DNA of 13,511 nucleotides from DASRFS01 sp035260725. GTDB lineage: Bacteria > Patescibacteriota > Microgenomatia > Levybacterales > UBA12049. The notes beneath the pieces were generated by a model, which did not search any database, had not been told where the DNA came from, and saw only the letters and a program-made list of their open reading frames with translations. Shown here piece after piece: positions 9,588 through 13,511 of this stretch. The number at the start of each line of letters is the position of its first letter. The first letter of the stretch is position 1. The position numbers were made by a program, and so were the translations under genes. The DNA lies in NCBI GenBank assembly GCA_035260725.1, contig DATFUR010000008.1:1-13511 (forward strand), given 5' to 3'.

Positions 9588-11840
9588 ATGAAAATTTTTA
9601 ATTTATCAAACAAGGTTATCGAGTATTCTTTTTATCTCTTATTTCTTCTGGTTCCTCTGGTTTTCTCCAGTAAAACTTCCGAACTTTTTGAATTCAACAA
9701 GATGTGGCTTACTTTCGGACTTACAATTTTGGTTGCCTCCGCGTGGATTATAAAGATGGTAGTATTGAAGAAATTTTGGATTCAAAAAACACCACTTGAT
9801 ATACCAATCGTTATATTTTTGGCTTCACAAATAATCTCCACGATCTTTTCTTGGGATCTTCATACGTCTATCTGGGGTTATTATTCTAGATTTAACGGCG
9901 GACTTCTTTCAATTTTTTCCTACCTACTGCTTTATTACGCTTTTGTTAGCAATTTTTCCGTTAGCGACAAACCGGAAAACTTCAGGTCGCCCCTAAGTGC
10001 CTTAACAATGGTTAAAAGAATTTTGGGAATAAGTTTGGTTTCCGCAGCTATTGTTGCGCTTTGGGGGCTTCCTTCGCACTTCGGATACGACCCAACGTGC
10101 TACATCTTCCGAAGAACGCTGGATGTTTCTTGCTGGACTGCAGACTTCCAGCCAAAACTTAGAATCTTCTCGACACTGGGACAGCCGGCTTGGCTTGGTG
10201 CATATCTGGCAATACTTACTCCCCTAGTTCTCGCTCTATTTTTGAACTCCAAACGCAAGTTATATGCCATATGCTATTTGCTATTTGCCGTACTATTTTA
10301 TGTTGATATCTTATTCACAAAGTCCCGGGCCGCTTTGATCGGCGTTTGGATTTCCCTGGGTTTTTTTGTTTTCACTTATTTTTGGCTGGAAATCAAAAAG
10401 AAGGTTAAAAAACTTTCTTTTAAGAAGACAACCGCATATACCAAACCCCTGCTTATAATTTTGATCCTCTTTTTAATAATAACTACCGCTGTAATGAGCC
10501 CCTTAGAAATTAAACTAAATAACGGGAAAATTCAGCTTCAAAATCAGTCGCCCGCCAAACAATTGCAGACAGACTCTGGCTCTTTCACAAATGGAGGTGG
10601 AGGAACAGAATCCGGCAAAATAAGGCTTTTAGTCTGGAGTGGCGCATTAAATGCCTGGACACACTACCCGATCTTTGGTACAGGTGTGGAAACTTTTGCC
10701 TATTCCTATTACAAATACAAACCGGTTGCGCATAATCTTACAAGCGAGTGGAATTATCTTTACAACAAAGCCCACAACGAATACTTAAACTATCTTGCCA
10801 CAACGGGTATTGTAGGACTTGGAAGTTATCTTGCAATCATAGGTTTATTTTTGTACAAAATGTTTTATTTTCTCAAAAAACGTAAATTTGACCCGGTGAT
10901 TTCTGCTTTGATAGCCGGCTATTTAAGCATATTAATTACTAATTTTTTTGGTTTTTCCGTAGTTATCATAAATCTTTACTTTTTTCTAATTCCTGTTTTT
11001 GTCTTTTGCTTAGCGGGAATGATTAAATCCAAAAATGTTTTTACATTCAATTTTGACAAATCTGAAAAGAATACTGCTCTTTCCTTCCTGCAAAAACTCG
11101 ACATTTTTGTAATACTTATTATTACCGTTTATCTTTTCATAGGCCTTATAAATTTCTGGCTTGCGGACCAAGCCTTTGCCTTAGGCTCCAACTTAAGCCA
11201 CAGCGGCGCATACGAACAAGCTTATTTAAATCTTAGGGAATCAGTGCAAAGAGTAGGTTTTGAACCGACTTACAAAGACGAGTTGGCCTCAAACGATTCC
11301 ATTTTGGCCATTTCACTTCTTTCCAGTCTTCCCCAAGACGAAAAACAAGCGTCATCTACGGCAACTTTGGCGCAAAATCTGGCAAGAGAAGCTATTATCT
11401 CCACTACTCAAACAACAACCGAGCATCCAAACAATGTGGTTTTCCTCAAAACCAAAGTCAGAGTGTTCTACACTCTTTCTCAAGTTGATCCGAAGTATCT
11501 TAGTTTTGCACTTGACGCTATAAAAAAAGCCCAACAGCTTGCGCCGACAGACGCAAATATTTCCTACAACCTTGGTCTTTTGTACGGACAGTCCGGAGAT
11601 ACAAAATCGGCAATCGAAGCTTTACAAAACACCATAAAACTTAAGCCAAATTACGCGAATGCGTATTTTGCTTTAGGGCTTTTTTACCGCCAGCTTGCTA
11701 CAAACGATAAGGGCACCATTGTAAACTCCGATTACGAACAAAAAGCCATTGCGCAAATGGAATACATCCTCAAAAATTTAGACCCAAATAACCAGGACGC
11801 TAAGGCTGCTCTAAATCAATGGAGCGGACGAACGCAGTAA
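9588..11840 (+). CDS. Wzy/O-antigen ligase-like membrane protein with TPR tail
   Basis: 750 residues. The first 530 or so form a polytopic membrane protein of about a dozen helices. It holds the Wzy_C/O-antigen-ligase signature in a large loop: R-L-L-V-W-S-G-A-L-N-A-W-T-H-Y-P-I-F-G-T-G, then A395-H-N-E-Y-L-N-Y-L-A-T-T-G. Members of this family polymerise or transfer lipid-linked glycans outside the cytoplasmic membrane. The rest is outside and ends in TPR-like repeats (about 655-700, N-L-G-L-L-Y-G-Q-S-G-D and A-Y-F-A-L-G-L-F-Y-R). CPR cells lack LPS, so the likely substrate is a surface polysaccharide or an S-layer-type glycan. In-frame TGCTAT heptamers encode L225-Y-A-I-C-Y-L-L-F-A-V235 inside a membrane helix. 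The promoter is unclear: only weak TATATC at 9572. The ATG is the first in frame. Confidence 0.88.
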   Translation: MKIFNLSNKVIEYSFYLLFLLVPLVFSSKTSELFEFNKMWLTFGLTILVASAWIIKMVVLKKFWIQKTPLDIPIVIFLASQIISTIFSWDLHTSIWGYYSRFNGGLLSIFSYLLLYYAFVSNFSVSDKPENFRSPLSALTMVKRILGISLVSAAIVALWGLPSHFGYDPTCYIFRRTLDVSCWTADFQPKLRIFSTLGQPAWLGAYLAILTPLVLALFLNSKRKLYAICYLLFAVLFYVDILFTKSRAALIGVWISLGFFVFTYFWLEIKKKVKKLSFKKTTAYTKPLLIILILFLIITTAVMSPLEIKLNNGKIQLQNQSPAKQLQTDSGSFTNGGGGTESGKIRLLVWSGALNAWTHYPIFGTGVETFAYSYYKYKPVAHNLTSEWNYLYNKAHNEYLNYLATTGIVGLGSYLAIIGLFLYKMFYFLKKRKFDPVISALIAGYLSILITNFFGFSVVIINLYFFLIPVFVFCLAGMIKSKNVFTFNFDKSEKNTALSFLQKLDIFVILIITVYLFIGLINFWLADQAFALGSNLSHSGAYEQAYLNLRESVQRVGFEPTYKDELASNDSILAISLLSSLPQDEKQASSTATLAQNLAREAIISTTQTTTEHPNNVVFLKTKVRVFYTLSQVDPKYLSFALDAIKKAQQLAPTDANISYNLGLLYGQSGDTKSAIEALQNTIKLKPNYANAYFALGLFYRQLATNDKGTIVNSDYEQKAIAQMEYILKNLDPNNQDAKAALNQWSGRTQ
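10264..10291. repeat. Heptamer array, TGCTAT family, in the ligase gene
   Basis: Four tandem 7-bp units, ATGCCAT, ATGCTAT, TTGCTAT, TTGCCGT. They are in frame and encode Y-A-I-C-Y-L-L-F-A-V within a membrane helix. This is a third heptamer sequence family, with the same unit length and copy number as the arrays in topA and mrdA. Confidence 0.8.
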
Positions 11841-11890
11841 CACAGGCAACATCTAACAACGTGGCCAGTAACTCAATAAAGTTGCACTTT

Positions 11891-11899
11891 TGATATAAT
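11891..11899 (+). promoter_or_regulatory. Putative def-fmt promoter (extended -10)
   Basis: TG-A-TATAAT (11891-11899) is a perfect extended -10. No good -35 is seen (ACTCAA at the 17-nt position). The def ATG follows after 7 nt, again predicting a leaderless transcript. Confidence 0.6.
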
Positions 11900-11906
11900 C
11901 TTCTCT

Positions 11907-12470
11907 ATGAAAATCATAACGGCTCCAAATCCTATTCTTTCTCTTGAAGCAAAACCTGTTGAAAAAATAGACTCAAGAATTCAGGAATTAATAAAGGAGA
12001 TGAAAGAAGCTTTGACTCAGGCCTCCGATCCCGAGGGAGTAGGACTTGCCGCTCCGCAAATTGGGCAATCTTATAGAATATTTATTGCTAAACCAAGTCC
12101 TAAAGACAAAATCATGGTTTTTATAAACCCGGAAATTGTAAAAATTACTCCCCGATCAAAAACGTTTACCAAGAAAAGGAAGGTTGGAAAGAAGAAAAAG
12201 CAAGTCCAAAAACTCGAAGGGTGTCTATCTCTCAAGGACATCTGGGGAACAGTTCTTAGGTCTCCAAAGCTTACCCTGACTTATCTTGACGAAGAAGGCA
12301 AATTACAAACCAAAGAATTCAAGGATTTTCTAGCAACAATAATACAGCACGAATACGACCATTTAAACGGCGTGTTATTCCCAAAAAGAGTTCTGGAACA
12401 AAAAGGAAAGCTTTATAAATCGTCCAAAGACGAAGAGGGAGATGACGTTTTCGAGGAGTTAGAGCTATGA
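11907..12470 (+). CDS. def: Peptide deformylase
   Basis: Removes the formyl group from the N-terminal formyl-methionine of new proteins; an Fe(II)/Zn metallohydrolase. 187 residues with all three motifs: G44-V-G-L-A-A-P-Q-I-G, E104-G-C-L-S (metal ligand Cys106), and Q147-H-E-Y-D-H152 (ligands His148 and His152, catalytic Glu149). Between N-P-E-I-V-K-I and the second motif sits a Lys/Arg-rich stretch (about 84-102, with K-K-R-K and K-K-K-K) longer than usual. This could contact rRNA at the ribosome exit, where deformylase works, but that is inference. The C-terminus is acidic. It overlaps fmt by 4 nt, so the enzymes adding and removing the formyl group are coupled. A strong extended -10 lies 7 nt upstream. 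Confidence 0.96.
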   Translation: MKIITAPNPILSLEAKPVEKIDSRIQELIKEMKEALTQASDPEGVGLAAPQIGQSYRIFIAKPSPKDKIMVFINPEIVKITPRSKTFTKKRKVGKKKKQVQKLEGCLSLKDIWGTVLRSPKLTLTYLDEEGKLQTKEFKDFLATIIQHEYDHLNGVLFPKRVLEQKGKLYKSSKDEEGDDVFEELEL

Positions 12471-13231
12471 AAGTAGTTTTTTTTGGAACACCGGAGTTCG
12501 TAACTCCAGTCTTACAAACTCTTGAGAAAAATTTTGAGGTCCTAAAAGCGTTTAGAAATCCAAAAGAGCTAACCAATGAGGAAATAGAAAAGCTAAAAAA
12601 TATTGAACCGGACATTTTTGTAGTCGCTTCGTTTGGAAAAATTTTCTCTAAAGAATTTCTGGAGATTCCAAAGTTTGGATCTATAAATATCCACCCTTCA
12701 CTACTCCCAAAATACCGCGGAACGACTCCGGTACAGACAGCAATTCTAAACGGCGACAAAACAACAGGAGTAACGATTATAAAAATGGATGGAAAGATAG
12801 ACCATGGTCCGATTTTAGCGCAAAAAGAGGTTGAGATTTTCCCAAACGAAACAGCTCCCGAGCTTTTACAAAGACTTTTTATAATTAGTGCCGAAATGCT
12901 CCCAGATGCACTATCAAACTATATCAAAGAATCAAGCAGTGTATCGGAGCAAGAGCACGAAAAAGCGACTTTTACTCGTATTCTAAAGAAGGAAAGCGGT
13001 CGAATCGACGCGGATAATCCTCCAACAAAAGAAAGATTAAACAACATGATAAATGCTTTCTATCCCTGGCCCGGCGTTTGGACTATATTTAAAGGTAAAG
13101 TTGTAAAATTTCTCCCTGGAGATAAAATTCAAGTCGAAGGAAAAAAATCAATGACCTATAAAGATTTTGTGAATGGATATAAAGAAGGCAAAGAACTTCT
13201 CGAAAAACTCAATTTACGCCCCACCAATTAA
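12467..13231 (+). CDS. fmt: Methionyl-tRNA formyltransferase (short form)
   Basis: Formylates initiator Met-tRNA using 10-formyl-THF. 254 residues, against about 315 in E. coli. The start is F5-F-G-T-P-E-F. The catalytic core is S72-I-N-I-H-P-S-L-L-P with Asn74 and His76, then G101-V-T-I-I-K-M-D and Asp112 (I-D-H-G-P). The C-terminal domain has A197-F-Y-P-W-P-G-V-W. The segment after the first strand, where most family members have Q-P-D-R-P-A-G-R-G and a following helix-loop, is reduced to a short F24-E-V-L-K-A-F-R-N-P-K. The C-terminal OB domain is also compact. ATG overlaps the def stop (ATGA). A GGAG 8 nt before the ATG is a plausible Shine-Dalgarno, unlike the leaderless genes nearby. 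The 3' end overlaps rpmB by 18 bp on the opposite strand. Confidence 0.93.
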   Translation: MKVVFFGTPEFVTPVLQTLEKNFEVLKAFRNPKELTNEEIEKLKNIEPDIFVVASFGKIFSKEFLEIPKFGSINIHPSLLPKYRGTTPVQTAILNGDKTTGVTIIKMDGKIDHGPILAQKEVEIFPNETAPELLQRLFIISAEMLPDALSNYIKESSSVSEQEHEKATFTRILKKESGRIDADNPPTKERLNNMINAFYPWPGVWTIFKGKVVKFLPGDKIQVEGKKSMTYKDFVNGYKEGKELLEKLNLRPTN

Positions 13232-13417
13232 TGCGGGAATGGGGGCTTTTGAAATTTCCGAACTTTTAAATTTCCTCAAACATTTGGTACACAATTTCAT
13301 ACCTTTATACACATGCAGATTTGGTTTAAATATTTTTCTTGTCCTATTTTTTGCATGGGAAACGTTGTGCCCGTACATTACACCTTTCCCGCAACTGTCG
13401 CATTTCATTCCGCTCAT
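13214..13417 (-). CDS. rpmB: Ribosomal protein bL28, zinc-ribbon type
   Basis: Large-subunit ribosomal protein bL28. It is 67 residues from the ATG at 13417, or 64 from the ATG at 13408. The signature C-D-S-C-G-K-G-V-M-Y-G-H-N-V-S-H-A is followed by R-T-R-K-I-F-K-P-N-L, a clear match to the family. It keeps two C-x-x-C pairs (C-D-S-C and C-T-K-C), so it is the zinc-binding form. Both starts are plausible. The upstream one is favoured because the promoter predicts transcription starting about 3 nt before it. The last 18 bp overlap the fmt end on the other strand. It is transcribed away from the M50 gene through a shared palindromic promoter. Confidence 0.93.
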   Translation of the reverse strand: MSGMKCDSCGKGVMYGHNVSHAKNRTRKIFKPNLHVYKGMKLCTKCLRKFKSSEISKAPIPALIGGA

Positions 13418-13426
13418 GTTCGAAGT

Positions 13427-13455
13427 ATGATATCATTATTCTGTGGATTTTTCAA
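13427..13455 (-). promoter_or_regulatory. Putative rpmB promoter
   Basis: On the minus strand: TTGAAA (13455-13450), a 17-nt spacer, then TATCAT (13432-13427) preceded by TGA. Nine nt lie before the ATG at 13417. The -10 region is the palindrome ATGATATCAT shared with the divergent promoter. Confidence 0.55.
13428..13436 (+). promoter_or_regulatory. Putative promoter of the M50 protease gene
   Basis: TG-A-TATCAT (13428-13436), an extended -10 formed by the other half of the palindrome at 13427-13436. No -35 is evident. Six nt lie before the GTG start at 13443. Confidence 0.45.
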
Positions 13456-13511
13456 ACGGCATTGTCGCATTGGTAATTTTGATTTTTTCGGCAATTCTTC
13501 ACGAAGTAGCA
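13443..13511 (+). CDS. Site-2-protease-like M50 peptidase, N-terminal fragment
   Basis: Only 23 codons are visible before the window ends. GTG start, then D-F-S-N-G-I-V-A-L-V-I-L-I-F-S-A-I-L-H-E-V-A. A hydrophobic first helix running straight into H-E is how the H-E-x-x-H zinc motif opens in M50 intramembrane proteases, and in CPR members the motif commonly reads I-L-H-E-x-A-H-G. The second zinc histidine would lie just past the edge. GTG is chosen because an extended -10 ends 6 nt before it and the frame has no nearer start. Role inferred from family: intramembrane cleavage of membrane proteins. Confidence 0.7.
   Translation, partial: MDFSNGIVALVILIFSAILHEVA

Overview
The window looks like a stretch of chromosome from a Candidate Phyla Radiation bacterium (Patescibacteria, most like Microgenomates). 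I infer this from the short, tightly packed genes, the moderately AT-rich sequence, the PsbP-like and Cys-rich membrane-anchored proteins, and short in-frame repeat insertions of a kind I associate with such genomes. There is no rRNA gene to confirm it. UGA is used as a stop (dprA, mreC, def), so the UGA-glycine code of Gracilibacteria/SR1 does not apply.

Layout. 1-2005, minus strand: the 5' part of topA (topoisomerase I, cut by the window edge) preceded by dprA (DNA-uptake/recombination protein). 2028-4749, plus strand: three genes, namely a 144-residue unknown, a membrane-anchored Cys-rich protein, and a membrane-anchored protein with two PsbP-like domains. 4750-9354, minus strand: the rod-shape and cell-wall elongation cluster, reading mreB, an unknown 142-residue gene, mreC, mreD and mrdA (PBP2). 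9406-9587: a non-coding stretch with a heptamer repeat and a GC-rich, foldable segment. 9588-13231, plus strand: a large Wzy/O-antigen-ligase-like membrane protein with a TPR tail, then def and fmt (the formyl-methionine cycle). rpmB (bL28) converges on fmt, and a site-2-protease-like M50 gene starts at the right edge.

Three patterns stand out. (1) Each of the three plus-strand genes at 2028-4749 is followed, 0 to 3 nt after its stop, by a copy of the 3' end of the PBP2 gene on the opposite strand, encoding K-I-L-E-E-W-F-x-x-stop. The last copy is the real PBP2 end. The other two are 71-bp blocks that also carry the promoter and ATGGATCC start of the next gene, so the region looks like single-gene cassettes accumulated at the PBP2 3' end. 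(2) TopA, DprA, PBP2 and the ligase-like protein carry short in-frame inserted repeats. Five sites in the window (four in genes, one intergenic) are tandem arrays of four to five heptanucleotides from three sequence families, and three others are palindromic elements. (3) Ten genes have sigma70-like promoters whose -10 hexamer ends only 6-11 nt before the start codon, which predicts leaderless or nearly leaderless mRNAs. These promoters also helped choose the starts of mreB, the 2028 gene and the 2529 gene. All promoter, repeat and family calls were made by reading the sequence, without alignment software.
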